A stretch of DNA of 64,000 nt from CAWAMR01 sp963783095. Lineage in GTDB: Bacteria; Planctomycetota; Planctomycetia; Gemmatales; Gemmataceae. The translations under genes were made by a program, and so were the position numbers. Below are positions 32,876-41,458 of the stretch, piece after piece. Location of the stretch: positions 930,001 to 994,000 of the forward strand of contig CAWAMR010000002.1 of the NCBI GenBank assembly GCA_963783095.1, in the 5' to 3' direction. The notes beneath the pieces were generated by a model. The model did no database searches. It saw nothing but the letters and a program-made list of their open reading frames with translations, and was not told where the DNA came from. Numbering within the stretch: position 1 is the first letter of the stretch; each line of letters starts with the position of its first letter.

Positions 32876-35436
32876 TAATCTAAATACACAAATTCATTCA
32901 GGTTCAACACCAACAAGCAATACTGCCGAAGCGCTTTCATGGCATCCAACTTGTGCTTGGCCTGCATTGTTTCAATAAACGCCACATCTTTTTTCACTTC
33001 ATCCGCTGTTGGCACTCGCCCTGTGGCCAGACGAAGCGCTCGCTTTACCTGGGCTTCCAGTCCCCCCGGCGCATCTTTGCGTAGCCGTTCGGCGAAGGCG
33101 GTCGCCTGCTCATTGGTAAACTCACCGTTGAGCATTCCCAGCGCCTGGGTCGGCACGGTTGTCGTATAGCGCACCGGACAACTGGAGTCGGTGTCGGCCT
33201 GATCGTGTTGCGATAAGACCGGCACCAGCAGCGAACGCTTGATATGTACGTAAACGCTGCGTCGGCTCGCTTCTTCGGGGGATGACTTGCCCCAGCCTGA
33301 GCCTGGGACAGACTGGCCCGCCAGCACTTCCCTGGGAATCGGCGGATAGATGCTCGGTCCACCCATCTTGAGATTCAACTTGCCGCTGGCGCTGAGGATG
33401 GAGTCGCGCACTTCCTCGGCAGTAAGTCTGCGCATGTTGAAGCGCCAGAACAGCATGTTGCCGGGATCTTCTTTCAATGCTTTCGCTTCGGCCTTCGACG
33501 ACATCTGGTAAACATCCGAGAGCATGATGAGCTTGTGCATTCGCTTGAAAGTCCAGGCCTTGTTGCTGTCGCCGATCGTTGGGTTCATGAACTCGCTCGC
33601 CAGCCAGTCCAGCAATTCCGGATGTGTGGGCGCTGTGCCGAACTTGCCGAAATCGTTGGCCGAGGCCACGATACCCCGCCCAAAATGATGTTGCCAGATT
33701 CGGTTGGCAATGACCCGCGCCGTGAGCTGGTTTTCCTTGGAAGCGATCCAGTTGGCCAGCACCATGCGCCGACCACTGGTTTTGGCTCCCTTGCCAGGCT
33801 CCGAGAGCTTGGGCGGTGCAAAACCCAATACTTGTGGAAAGCCGGGCTCTACCTTTGCTCCGGGCGAGTGCGGATTGCCGCGAATCTGCACAAATGTCTG
33901 CGACGGGCGAACGATGCAGTTATTGACCGAGAGCGCCACCTCCCGGCCCGGCGGCAGTGGAACTTTTGCCAGTTTCTGAAATTCCGTTTCGAGCTTGATG
34001 TATTCGATATCCTGTTCCGGCGTCGTGAATTTCTTGAGTTTTCGCAACACCGCGGCCCGGCCCGGCCCCTCGGAAGCGCGCTGATCCTCGGCCGGCATTT
34101 TCTTGATGACCTCGTTTTCGATCCGGGTCAATTGTTTTCGCAATTCGGCCTTCCTGGCATCGCGCTTCTTCAATTCAGCTTCGTAGGTTTTGCGCAGTTC
34201 TGCCGGGGAGACATCGGAAATCGTGGTGCTGTTGCGCGAATCCATGTTGTTGCTGTAGCGCTGGACATCGCGGAAAAATGCCAGTAGGCGATAGTAATCG
34301 GTTTGCGGAATGGGATCGATTTTGTGATCGTGGCAGCGGGCACAATTCATCGTCATGCCGAGGAAGACTTGCCCGGTCGTCGCCACCCAATCGTCGTATT
34401 CATCGAACTGTGCCTGCAAGTGATCCGCCGGTTCATCGTCCCAGATTCCAAGGCGATAGTAAGCGGTGGCAACGATGGCATCGGGGTTGTTGGGATCGAG
34501 TTCATCCCCGGCGAGCTGTTCCTTGATGAACCGATCGTACGGCTTGTCGTCGTTAAAACTCTTGATGGTGTAATCGCGGAAGCGCCAGGCAAACGGCTTG
34601 GGGCCATCGCGCTCGTAACCATTGGTCTCGGCGAAATGTACCACGTCGAGCCAGTGCCGGCCCCACTTCTCACCATACTGCGGTGAAGCCAGTAGTCGAT
34701 CGATCAGCTTTTCGTAAGCCTTCGGCGCTGAATCGCTCACAAAGCGATCGATCTCTTCGGGTGTAGGTGGCAGTCCGGTCAAGTCATACGTCACACGGCG
34801 AATCAAGGCAACTCGATCCGCCGGCCCAGCCGGCGCTAACCCCTTTGCTTCCAGCCTGGCCAGGATAAAGGCATCGATCGGGCTTTTGACCCAGCTTGTG
34901 TTTTTCACCTTAGGAACATCGGGGCGCTTAAGCGGTTTGTAGGCCCAGTAGTTCTTGGCCTCAGCATCTACGACACCGCCCTTATGTTTGGGCGGAGCTA
35001 CCTTCGCGGGATCACCCGCCGGCATGGGCAGACCGGCATTGACCCAGCGCACAAGAACATCGATTTCACCCGCTGGCAGTTTGCCCGTAGGGGGCATTTC
35101 CAGCTTGGAATCCTTGTAGTGGATCGCTTTGAGAAGAAGGCTCGCCTCAGGTTTGGCGAGATTGACGGCAGGCTCCAGATCGCCGCGCTGGAGAATCACA
35201 GCCCGATCCGTGAGTCGAAGATCGCCCTTGATTTTGCCGGTGCCGTGACATTCGTAGCACCTAGCTTTGAGGATAGGGAGTACCTGTTTATCGTAGAACG
35301 CGAGTTGTTCTTCGGAGAATTTAGGTGCAGGAGGGTTGTCTTTCTTGGGTGATTCACCGTGCAGACTGAAAGCACCGACAAGAACAACACCGACAGCAAC
35401 GAAACAACGAAGAGAAGCGGCCAAATTCATGCGCAA
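32875..35436 (-). CDS. PSD1 / planctomycete cytochrome-DUF1549-DUF1553 protein
   Basis: 853 residues, exported (signal peptide about 1-28). A planctomycete-type cytochrome c domain has CxxCH in KARCYECHGTGKIKGDLRL and ends in LVRWVNAGLPMPAGD. Then DUF1549 (SPIDAFILARLEAKGLAPAG, RRVTYDLTGLPPTPEEIDRF), a second CxxCH in MNCARCHDHKIDPIPQTDYY and DUF1553 (ANRIWQHHFGRGIVASANDF, RRLTAEEVRDSILSASGKL). The C-terminus LVLNLNEFVYLD is normal for the family. The haem motifs suggest an envelope electron-carrying role with DUF1501. The TAG stop lies at 32875-32877: its TA is the IS target site, and its G is the first base of the IS end. Confidence 0.92.
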   Translation of the reverse strand: MRMNLAASLRCFVAVGVVLVGAFSLHGESPKKDNPPAPKFSEEQLAFYDKQVLPILKARCYECHGTGKIKGDLRLTDRAVILQRGDLEPAVNLAKPEASLLLKAIHYKDSKLEMPPTGKLPAGEIDVLVRWVNAGLPMPAGDPAKVAPPKHKGGVVDAEAKNYWAYKPLKRPDVPKVKNTSWVKSPIDAFILARLEAKGLAPAGPADRVALIRRVTYDLTGLPPTPEEIDRFVSDSAPKAYEKLIDRLLASPQYGEKWGRHWLDVVHFAETNGYERDGPKPFAWRFRDYTIKSFNDDKPYDRFIKEQLAGDELDPNNPDAIVATAYYRLGIWDDEPADHLQAQFDEYDDWVATTGQVFLGMTMNCARCHDHKIDPIPQTDYYRLLAFFRDVQRYSNNMDSRNSTTISDVSPAELRKTYEAELKKRDARKAELRKQLTRIENEVIKKMPAEDQRASEGPGRAAVLRKLKKFTTPEQDIEYIKLETEFQKLAKVPLPPGREVALSVNNCIVRPSQTFVQIRGNPHSPGAKVEPGFPQVLGFAPPKLSEPGKGAKTSGRRMVLANWIASKENQLTARVIANRIWQHHFGRGIVASANDFGKFGTAPTHPELLDWLASEFMNPTIGDSNKAWTFKRMHKLIMLSDVYQMSSKAEAKALKEDPGNMLFWRFNMRRLTAEEVRDSILSASGKLNLKMGGPSIYPPIPREVLAGQSVPGSGWGKSSPEEASRRSVYVHIKRSLLVPVLSQHDQADTDSSCPVRYTTTVPTQALGMLNGEFTNEQATAFAERLRKDAPGGLEAQVKRALRLATGRVPTADEVKKDVAFIETMQAKHKLDAMKALRQYCLLVLNLNEFVYLD

Positions 35437-35514
35437 CGCTCTTTAGGTGGGAAGATTCGGGAGAGGCAGGATATATTGTAGCAAGGCGGGGGCGGGAACG
35501 ATAGGGGGTAAACC

Positions 35515-35669
35515 ATGACGGAACAAGAGTGGTTGGAAGAATGCCAATACTTGCCGATGCGTTGATGGATGCAGGCTGCGACAATGTCGACATCCTCGAA
35601 CACTGTAGGCATTCACCCTTCCATGCGCGAGGCTGCTGGGTGGTGGATCTTCTGCTCGGAAAAACGTGA
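35515..35669 (+). pseudogene. Relic of a Gemmata-specific family (first and last motifs only)
   Basis: An ATG with a good Shine-Dalgarno (AGGGGG) opens MTEQEWLEECQYLPMR, then stops. In the next frame a 42-residue ORF from 35541 reads MPILADALMDAGCDNVDILE and ends GCWVVDLLLGKT. These are the opening and closing motifs of a paralogous family very common in Gemmata (a MTE-x-EWL start and an LADALEEAGC...RGCWVVDLxLGK end), with the middle missing. Probably an internally deleted, frameshifted remnant. The short second ORF could still be translated. Confidence 0.5.
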
Positions 35670-35730
35670 TCCGGATGCCAAACGCCCATGTCAATATGAC
35701 AGCCAAAAATTTCCTTATTAGTTTGATTAT

Positions 35731-35928
35731 ATGAATATGGACGCGCAACCTGTTGTTGAAACCACCGATTCAGAAGACACGATCCGTTTTGAGGAGCTGG
35801 GTCTCCAGCCACTTACGGATCGGGATCGTGACTTGTTCTTGAGTCTGTTGGATAATCCACCGCCACCCACTCCCGCGATGAAACGAGCACACGAAAGGTA
35901 CAAAGACCATATCAAGTCTGACCACTGA
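35731..35928 (+). CDS. Small acidic protein resembling the C-terminus of DUF1778 antitoxins
   Basis: 65 residues. The tail FLSLLDNPPPPTPAMKRAHE is the pattern by which DUF1778-type (TacA-like) antitoxins wrap around their GNAT toxin, but no ribbon-helix-helix is seen in the short N-terminal part and no toxin is adjacent. It may be a solitary antitoxin derivative or an unrelated small protein. The last three residues and the stop come from the GACCACTGA repeat that follows. ATG 35731 starts MNMDAQ; ATG 35737 is in frame too. Confidence 0.5.
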   Translation: MNMDAQPVVETTDSEDTIRFEELGLQPLTDRDRDLFLSLLDNPPPPTPAMKRAHERYKDHIKSDH

Positions 35929-36032
35929 TCACTGACCACTATTAGTTCCCCTTGCATCTCTACCGAAACTCGCTATCTTCCCACGCCACGGTAAGGACTC
36001 CGTCTCCTCGTCCCTTGCGAAAGGAATGGCGC

Positions 36033-38291
36033 ATGTCGAAGTTTTCTCTCGGCGCAATACTGACCTTGGTCAGCTTGGTGCCCAACATTCAGGCCGGTGA
36101 CAAGCCCGTGCCGGATTCTACCTTTATTCGGGCGGAAATCCGGATTATCAGCATTCGCGATGACCTTGTCGGTTCGGAACCTTTGAGCGAAAAAGAACTC
36201 AACGCCCTCCAGACAGCGCCGCGAGACAAGACAAAAACGAATATCCTTACTGCTCCGACGATCACCGTGCAATCCGGGCAGACTGGGACCGTGGAATATG
36301 GGCAAATCGAACACTTCGTGACCGATCTCAAAACAATCACTGTCAACGAGCAGAAAATCTGTGCGCCGATCCAGACGCCTTATTTCCTGGGGTCGCACGT
36401 GAACGTGAAAGCCACCGACCTCAAAGTCAACAATAGCGTTTCGGTCGAAGTACAGGCCGACTACACGCAACTCGATGGTCCGGTTCTGCTCGTACCGATA
36501 ACGAATTTGATCCCCCCAATTGAAGGTGGAGCAAAGGGTGCTGCCGTCCCCTTTACCCAATACCTGCAAAAACCCAAGATTCAAAAGATCGCCATCCAAG
36601 GCTCGCTCACCCTTCCATCCGGTGGAACCGGCCTGCTTATGAGCCACTCCTTTGTCGTTGAAACCCGCCAGCAATTCGGCAATCCGATGCTGAGCGAACT
36701 GCCCTATCTCGGCCGGCTTTTCTCGAACGTCGGTTACGGCCGGGAATCGCGCCGACTGCTGATTTTGGTAACGCCCAAACTCGTAAGGCAAAACGAGCAG
36801 ATGACTCCGACTATGGGTGAAGCGGTTGGGGCGCTCATCGATGCACCTTGCAAAAAGCCGCAAGACAACCCACGACCCGTTCAGGGATACGTAACTCTCC
36901 CGGAAGCGATGAAACTGTGTCTGGGATCAGGAAGACCCGATACTGGAAAACCCGATGCTGTTCCGGCAAATACCTTCTACAAACCGATGCCGACGGGTGG
37001 ACTTGCCGGAGGAATTGTTTTTTCAACGTCCTCGCCCCCCGTTCCCATTTGCGCGCCTTACCCGGCTAAACTCTACTCGCCAGAATCGATGAACCTCGCA
37101 GACATTGCAGCACTGACCGTCAGCGGCGTCAGCGACGAGATTATCCTCAACCAGATTCGCACCGTCGGGGCTACGTTCACGCTGGGAACTGAGCAGATTA
37201 TCTGGCTCAAAACGCAAAAGGTCAGCGATGCCGTCATTGTGGCCATGCAAAATACTCGGACCGTGCCGGCGTGTCCAACCCCGTTGCCAATGAAGATATT
37301 ACCTCCGGCACCGATGCCGGAAACGCTTAACAAATTGATGCAGCCATATCGGATCGAGGCACCAGATATTTTGTCGATCGATGTCGAATGGGAACTGCTC
37401 ATTCATCCGGTACCGTTGTGCCCACAGCCGATCGCGGGCCAACATCTGGTCCGGCCCGATGGAACCGTGGGATTGGGAACTTGGGGTTCCGTGCCTGTCG
37501 CTGGTTTGACCCTGGATGAAGCCGCGGATGCGGTTCGCCGACACGTGTTTGAGCGGATCAAGAGTAATCCCAAATTGCGACAACCCTATGTCGAAGCACT
37601 CAAAGATGCCGATAAGTTGCGCGTAGCAGTGAATATCTTTACGGCTAACAGCAAGAAATACTACCTCATTACCGACCTCACAGGTTCCGGCGAACAAGTT
37701 TACTGTTTCCCCATCACCGGAAACGACACGGTATTGCAGGCGCTGTCGAATATCAAAGAACTTCCAGCGGTAGCCTCCAAGAGCGACATTTGGGTGACTC
37801 GAAAGACCTCCAAGGAAGAGCAACTGTTGATGGTCGATTACGTGGGCATTACTCGAGATGGCGTCACAACAACCAATTATCAAGTGCTGCCTGGCGACCG
37901 AATCTATGTAAACTCGCCGAAGAAGTTGGGGGTCAAAGGCTCCTGCTCCCAACCGGGCGATGCCGCTTCGCCGGTACCTCCAGCTTTCGCACAAACCAGG
38001 CTAACCGAAGAAGACGGGCGAGAAATCGGCAAGGTTGTTTCGGAATTGGTCGGCGCTTTCATCAACGAGGTCGCCGGGTTGCTGCAAGCTCAAATGACGG
38101 ATGAGTCAACGTCTCAGCGGGGGGATCAGTCGAGGCTGGAGCGCGATCCGAATTACCGGATGCGGCAAATGTTGTGGGAATCCGAGAATCTCCGCAACCC
38201 CCAAGATGAAAAGCAACGATTTTGGATGAATCAACAACCGAGTGCGCTGAGTTACGATCGACTCAACGGTGCCATTGGTGGTCCCAAGTAA
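36033..38291 (+). CDS. Secretin-like / polysaccharide-export fusion protein
   Basis: 752 residues, exported (MSKFSLGAILTLVSLVPNIQ). The N-terminal third ends in the closing motif of a type II/III secretin: SFVVETRQQFGNPMLSELPY, then LGRLFSNVGYG and RRLLILVTPKLV. A middle segment has MNLADIAALTVSGVSDEIIL followed by QIRTVGATFTLGTEQIIWL, seen as a short helical repeat in planctomycete exported proteins. The C-terminal part is a Wza-type Poly_export domain (YRIEAPDILSIDV, HLVRPDGTVGLGTWGSVPVA) with an SLBB-like tail and NYQVLPGDRIYVNSPK. Joining a secretin end and a Poly_export domain in one chain is unusual. Start ATG 36033 follows AAAGGAA. Confidence 0.78.
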   Translation: MSKFSLGAILTLVSLVPNIQAGDKPVPDSTFIRAEIRIISIRDDLVGSEPLSEKELNALQTAPRDKTKTNILTAPTITVQSGQTGTVEYGQIEHFVTDLKTITVNEQKICAPIQTPYFLGSHVNVKATDLKVNNSVSVEVQADYTQLDGPVLLVPITNLIPPIEGGAKGAAVPFTQYLQKPKIQKIAIQGSLTLPSGGTGLLMSHSFVVETRQQFGNPMLSELPYLGRLFSNVGYGRESRRLLILVTPKLVRQNEQMTPTMGEAVGALIDAPCKKPQDNPRPVQGYVTLPEAMKLCLGSGRPDTGKPDAVPANTFYKPMPTGGLAGGIVFSTSSPPVPICAPYPAKLYSPESMNLADIAALTVSGVSDEIILNQIRTVGATFTLGTEQIIWLKTQKVSDAVIVAMQNTRTVPACPTPLPMKILPPAPMPETLNKLMQPYRIEAPDILSIDVEWELLIHPVPLCPQPIAGQHLVRPDGTVGLGTWGSVPVAGLTLDEAADAVRRHVFERIKSNPKLRQPYVEALKDADKLRVAVNIFTANSKKYYLITDLTGSGEQVYCFPITGNDTVLQALSNIKELPAVASKSDIWVTRKTSKEEQLLMVDYVGITRDGVTTTNYQVLPGDRIYVNSPKKLGVKGSCSQPGDAASPVPPAFAQTRLTEEDGREIGKVVSELVGAFINEVAGLLQAQMTDESTSQRGDQSRLERDPNYRMRQMLWESENLRNPQDEKQRFWMNQQPSALSYDRLNGAIGGPK

Positions 38292-38344
38292 TGGGCTGAG
38301 TTAAGAAGGGATAGAAATTACTCGATTTTCAAGATAACCTGGAA

Positions 38345-38809
38345 ATGCTAGAATCACATGAGAACCTATTTACACCATTGATCGTGGCGCATCTGCAAAG
38401 CCAGGCGACCAGGAACGATCCCGCGCAACGCTCAGCCTGGAAAATGCGGCTCTTCCGTGCGCTGTTTCAAAGAAATTTGACGGCGGAAGAGATCCGCGAA
38501 CTCTTGCGGATCGTGGATTGGTTTCTCGATCTGCCTCCGCAGGTGGAGCAACAATTTCGTCACGATTACCGGGCCTGGAAGGAGGAACAACGAATGCCAT
38601 TCGTTCCGAGTTTTGAACGCTTCGCCCGCGAAGAAGGAATTGAATTGGGGAGGATAGAAGTGCTTCTCGAATTGAATTTCGGAGAAGAAGGGCTTGCTCT
38701 GATGCCCGATGTGCGAAAAATTACGGATTTTGAGAAATTGCGGAACCTTGCTCGATCAGTTCGAACGGTGAAAACGCTGGAAGAGTTTCGTGCCCTATTG
38801 CCCAGCTAA
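38345..38809 (+). CDS. C-terminal part of an Rpn-family (YhgA-like) protein
   Basis: 154 residues. NLFTPLIVAHLQSQATRNDP, WKMRLFRALFQRNLTAEEIR, LRIVDWFLDLPPQVEQQF and the later MPFVPSFERFAREEGIELGR are typical of the C-terminal half of recombination-promoting nuclease (Rpn) and transposase_31-like proteins. The PD-(D/E)XK nuclease domain that should come first is absent, so this is an N-terminally truncated gene. It may be expressed, as it begins with an ATG at 38345 and the frame is clean, but nuclease activity is not expected. Confidence 0.65.
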   Translation: MLESHENLFTPLIVAHLQSQATRNDPAQRSAWKMRLFRALFQRNLTAEEIRELLRIVDWFLDLPPQVEQQFRHDYRAWKEEQRMPFVPSFERFAREEGIELGRIEVLLELNFGEEGLALMPDVRKITDFEKLRNLARSVRTVKTLEEFRALLPS

Positions 38810-38817
38810 CTATGCAA

Positions 38818-38882
38818 AATCCTTTAGCCACGGATGAAACTCGACTTGGTCTTTTAATGCATGTTTCATCCGTGGCTAAAGA
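38818..38882. repeat. TTTAGCCACGGATGAAAC hairpin upstream of rsmH
   Basis: TTTAGCCACGGATGAAAC (about 38823) and GTTTCATCCGTGGCTAAA (about 38864) are perfect complements with a 23-base loop. Confidence 0.85.
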
Positions 38883-38946
38883 ATGAATCTGAATTTCACC
38901 TTCTGAACCAGAATAGTTCCTCTTGACCCATTTTCCCTCAGCGCTT

Positions 38947-39822
38947 ATGACCCCCAGGCATGTGTCGGTATTGCCCGCCGAGGTTCTCTCCCTGTTGGCA
39001 CCAGCGCCCGGTGAAGTCTGGGTCGATGCCACCACCGGTGCCGGCGGTCATGCCAGGCTCATTGCCCGGCGAGTTGCACCCACGGGTCAACTGATCGCCA
39101 TCGACCAGGATCCAACCATGTTGGAACTGGCGCGTCCACAGTTGGAAGGCCTGCCGGTTCGGTTCATCCATGCCAACTTCGATCAACTGAGCGCAGCTCT
39201 GGCAGTGGTGGGCGTGGAGAAGATTGACGGCTTGCTGGCAGATCTGGGTTTCTGTTCGGATCAGCTGGAGAACGTAGAGCGCGGCCTGAGTTTTCAACAC
39301 GATGGGCCGCTCGACATGAGACTCGATCCAACTCAAGGCGAATCCGCAGCGGAGTTGTTGAGCCGTTTGGAGGAACGCGAGTTAGCCGACATCATTTATC
39401 GTTACGGCAAGGAACGCCATAGCCGGCGGGTCGCCCGGCGCATCGTGGAAACGAGGAAACTGCTCCGGATCGAAACAACGGCCCAACTGGCGGAGTTGGT
39501 GCGGCAATGTGTGCCGAGAGACAAGAATAGCCGAATGGACCCGGCAACCCGCACCTTTCAGGGCTTGCGGATCGCGGTCAACGATGAACTGGGTTCCCTG
39601 GAACGACTACTGGCCCAGCTTTCGAGGATCGTCAAACCGGGAGGCCGGGCTGGATTGATCAGTTTTCACTCGCTGGAAGACAGGCTTGTGAAACAGGCTT
39701 TCCGCGCTGCGGCGATCTGGGAAGTCTTGACGAAAAAGCCGGTCTCGGCCGGCGACGATGAGGTCCGAGAAAATCCGCGCGCGCGAAGTGCGAAGTTACG
39801 AGTGGCGAAACGAAAGATCTAA
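38947..39822 (+). CDS. rsmH: 16S rRNA (cytosine1402-N4)-methyltransferase
   Basis: 291 residues. It methylates N4 of C1402 in 16S rRNA using SAM. The N-terminus MTPRHVSVLPAEVL is followed by the SAM-binding WVDATTGAGGHARLIARRV and IAIDQDPTMLELARPQL. LLADLGFCSDQLENVERGLS and DGPLDMRLDPTQGESAAELL are diagnostic, as is the C-terminal GGRAGLISFHSLEDRLVKQA. Length normal. ATG 38947 begins exactly at the conserved start. mraZ is not beside it (about 14.6 kb away), but a single-pass membrane protein gene starts 13 bp downstream, the position where ftsL lies in other division clusters. Confidence 0.93.
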   Translation: MTPRHVSVLPAEVLSLLAPAPGEVWVDATTGAGGHARLIARRVAPTGQLIAIDQDPTMLELARPQLEGLPVRFIHANFDQLSAALAVVGVEKIDGLLADLGFCSDQLENVERGLSFQHDGPLDMRLDPTQGESAAELLSRLEERELADIIYRYGKERHSRRVARRIVETRKLLRIETTAQLAELVRQCVPRDKNSRMDPATRTFQGLRIAVNDELGSLERLLAQLSRIVKPGGRAGLISFHSLEDRLVKQAFRAAAIWEVLTKKPVSAGDDEVRENPRARSAKLRVAKRKI

Positions 39823-39835
39823 AAGGGGGTTACGG

Positions 39836-41200
39836 ATGACCCGAGAGACAAAGCTTGGCCTGATTGTGGCCGGTTCCTTTCTGGCGCTGGTAGGTGGGGT
39901 GATGGGCGTAAAGTCGTTCTTTCACCCGTCTAATCCATCAACCATTGCCGATGCGAAGGCAACCGCCGATGCAAAGGCAACCGCCGATGCACAGCCGCCG
40001 GTGAAGCCCAAGCCGGCAACCCCTGCCGAGAAACCTCATCCTATGATTATTCCAGACGGCGATGAAAAACCGATCGGAACTTCACCTGCACCCAAATCCA
40101 CCTCTCCCATTCGCGATCCGGATCGAGAGATTCCGTTTCGGGCAACGACCACCACTCCGAAGTCCGATCCGCTGTTACTTCCAGCGGCAGGAGAGCTTAG
40201 CACAGCGCCTACCCTGGAAGATGTTCCGGTACCGATGCTTCCCGAGACTCCTGCCAAAAAAGCGGAAGCGCCCATTATTCTCAATGAGCTTCCACCGCTG
40301 AAGACGGTGGAAACTCATCTCAAGAAGGATCCCGGCGAAAAGAAAGATGTGCTCGTACTTCCGCCTTTGAAAACCGAGCCGGCACCCGACCCATTAAAAC
40401 TTGTGCAGTTGCCGCCGGAGCCGGCTGCTCCTGCCACGACCCTGCCAAAGCTGAAATCCAAGCAGGAATTGGAGCCGGTAGCCATTCCCGACGGCCCGCC
40501 GGCGAGCCGGGAAGTTTCTCCAATGCCCAAAACCAAACCGGATGTGCCTGCCCTCGAAATTGCACCGCACGACATTCCAAGTTCGGTGGGTCCAATCACG
40601 ATTCGACCCGCGACGCCGAAGAAAACCGAGGAGCCGATTCCTGAGCCGGCCAAGATTGAGTTTACGATGCCGAAGAAAGCCGACCCTGCGCCGTTCGAAA
40701 TCAAACCAGCTGAAGCCAAGTCGCGCGAGTTGGCCCCGGCAATTGCGGCAAAGCCAAGTGAAGATAATTACGAAGAAGATTTATATACCATGCACAATGG
40801 TGAAAACTATGCAACGATCAGTAAATTGCATTATCGCAGTGAAACGTATGCAGCAGCGCTCAAAAAATACAACATGGCCAACCCGGGTGGGCAAGCCGAT
40901 TACATTCGCATTCCGCCCGTCTGGGTATTAGAAAAGCGCTACGCCGGCGACATCAGCGGCGTTCGGACAACGAACCTGGCCGCGCCCGCGGCGCTGGACA
41001 CAACGCGCACCCAGGCAAACGTCTACATCGTACCCGTGAATGGCGAATTTCTTGCCGAGATCGCCCAGAAAACGCTCGGCGATGAAGATGGCTGGACGCG
41101 CATCAAGGAATTGAACAAAAACATCAATGAGGTGAAGCGCATCCCAGCAGGAACTCGACTCGTTTTGCCCGCCAACGCTAAAGTAAACGGAAGATATTGA
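39836..41200 (+). CDS. Single-pass membrane protein with Pro-rich region and LysM-like domains
   Basis: 454 residues. A short cytoplasmic start (MTRETKLG) leads into one helix (LIVAGSFLALVGGVMGVKSF), then about 280 residues rich in Pro, Ala and Lys including a tandem ADAKATADAKATADA. The C-terminal part has two LysM-like units: DLYTMHNGENYATISKLHYR, and NVYIVPVNGEFLAEIAQKTL followed by RIPAGTRLVLP. The design fits a peptidoglycan-contacting periplasmic protein anchored in the inner membrane. It starts 13 bp after rsmH with a strong Shine-Dalgarno (AAGGGGG), so they are co-transcribed. It might replace FtsL-type functions, an inference from position only. Its stop codon overlaps the right end of module copy 6. 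Confidence 0.75.
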   Translation: MTRETKLGLIVAGSFLALVGGVMGVKSFFHPSNPSTIADAKATADAKATADAQPPVKPKPATPAEKPHPMIIPDGDEKPIGTSPAPKSTSPIRDPDREIPFRATTTTPKSDPLLLPAAGELSTAPTLEDVPVPMLPETPAKKAEAPIILNELPPLKTVETHLKKDPGEKKDVLVLPPLKTEPAPDPLKLVQLPPEPAAPATTLPKLKSKQELEPVAIPDGPPASREVSPMPKTKPDVPALEIAPHDIPSSVGPITIRPATPKKTEEPIPEPAKIEFTMPKKADPAPFEIKPAEAKSRELAPAIAAKPSEDNYEEDLYTMHNGENYATISKLHYRSETYAAALKKYNMANPGGQADYIRIPPVWVLEKRYAGDISGVRTTNLAAPAALDTTRTQANVYIVPVNGEFLAEIAQKTLGDEDGWTRIKELNKNINEVKRIPAGTRLVLPANAKVNGRY

Positions 41201-41225
41201 CAGAAGCGGTTAAATCAAATTTAAT
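41197..41225 (+). promoter_or_regulatory. Opposite-strand promoter of module copy 6
   Basis: TTGACA (41197-41202), 17 bp, TTTAAT (41220-41225) on the plus strand. The first hexamer overlaps the TGA stop (41198-41200) of the preceding gene. Confidence 0.65.
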
Positions 41226-41257
41226 ACCCCAGGGTAGACGACTCCCTGGGGAGGACT

Positions 41258-41458
41258 TTAATCGTTCACGGAATCGTGCGAATCCGAACGGTCCTTCCGC
41301 TCAGAACGGAATTGCCGATAGATTCGCAAGGAAACCGCGACGATCAAAAGTCCGTAGGACAGCGTAACGGCCTCTCCACGAACTAGGTGGAGCGCTGCGA
41401 GACTGGTGTAGGCAATAAGCTCTAGCACCAGGCTCCCCATCCATGAGTAGGTCGTCAT
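41258..41458 (-). CDS. Module small protein, copy 6 (66 aa)
   Basis: MTTYSWMGSLVLELIAYTSL, then LHLVRGEAVTLSYG, LLIVAVSLRIYRQFRSE and the tail RKDRSDSHDSVND. The His codon is CAC and pairs with GTGGAG, whereas copies with CAT pair with ATGGAG. Start at ATG 41458 after GGAGGTGAGG. Confidence 0.75.
   Translation of the reverse strand: MTTYSWMGSLVLELIAYTSLAALHLVRGEAVTLSYGLLIVAVSLRIYRQFRSERKDRSDSHDSVND

Noticed and set aside
35443..35812. Minus-strand ORFs of 101-152 residues upstream of the PSD1 gene
   Set aside because: They overlap the better supported plus-strand relic and small gene and have composition like random translation.
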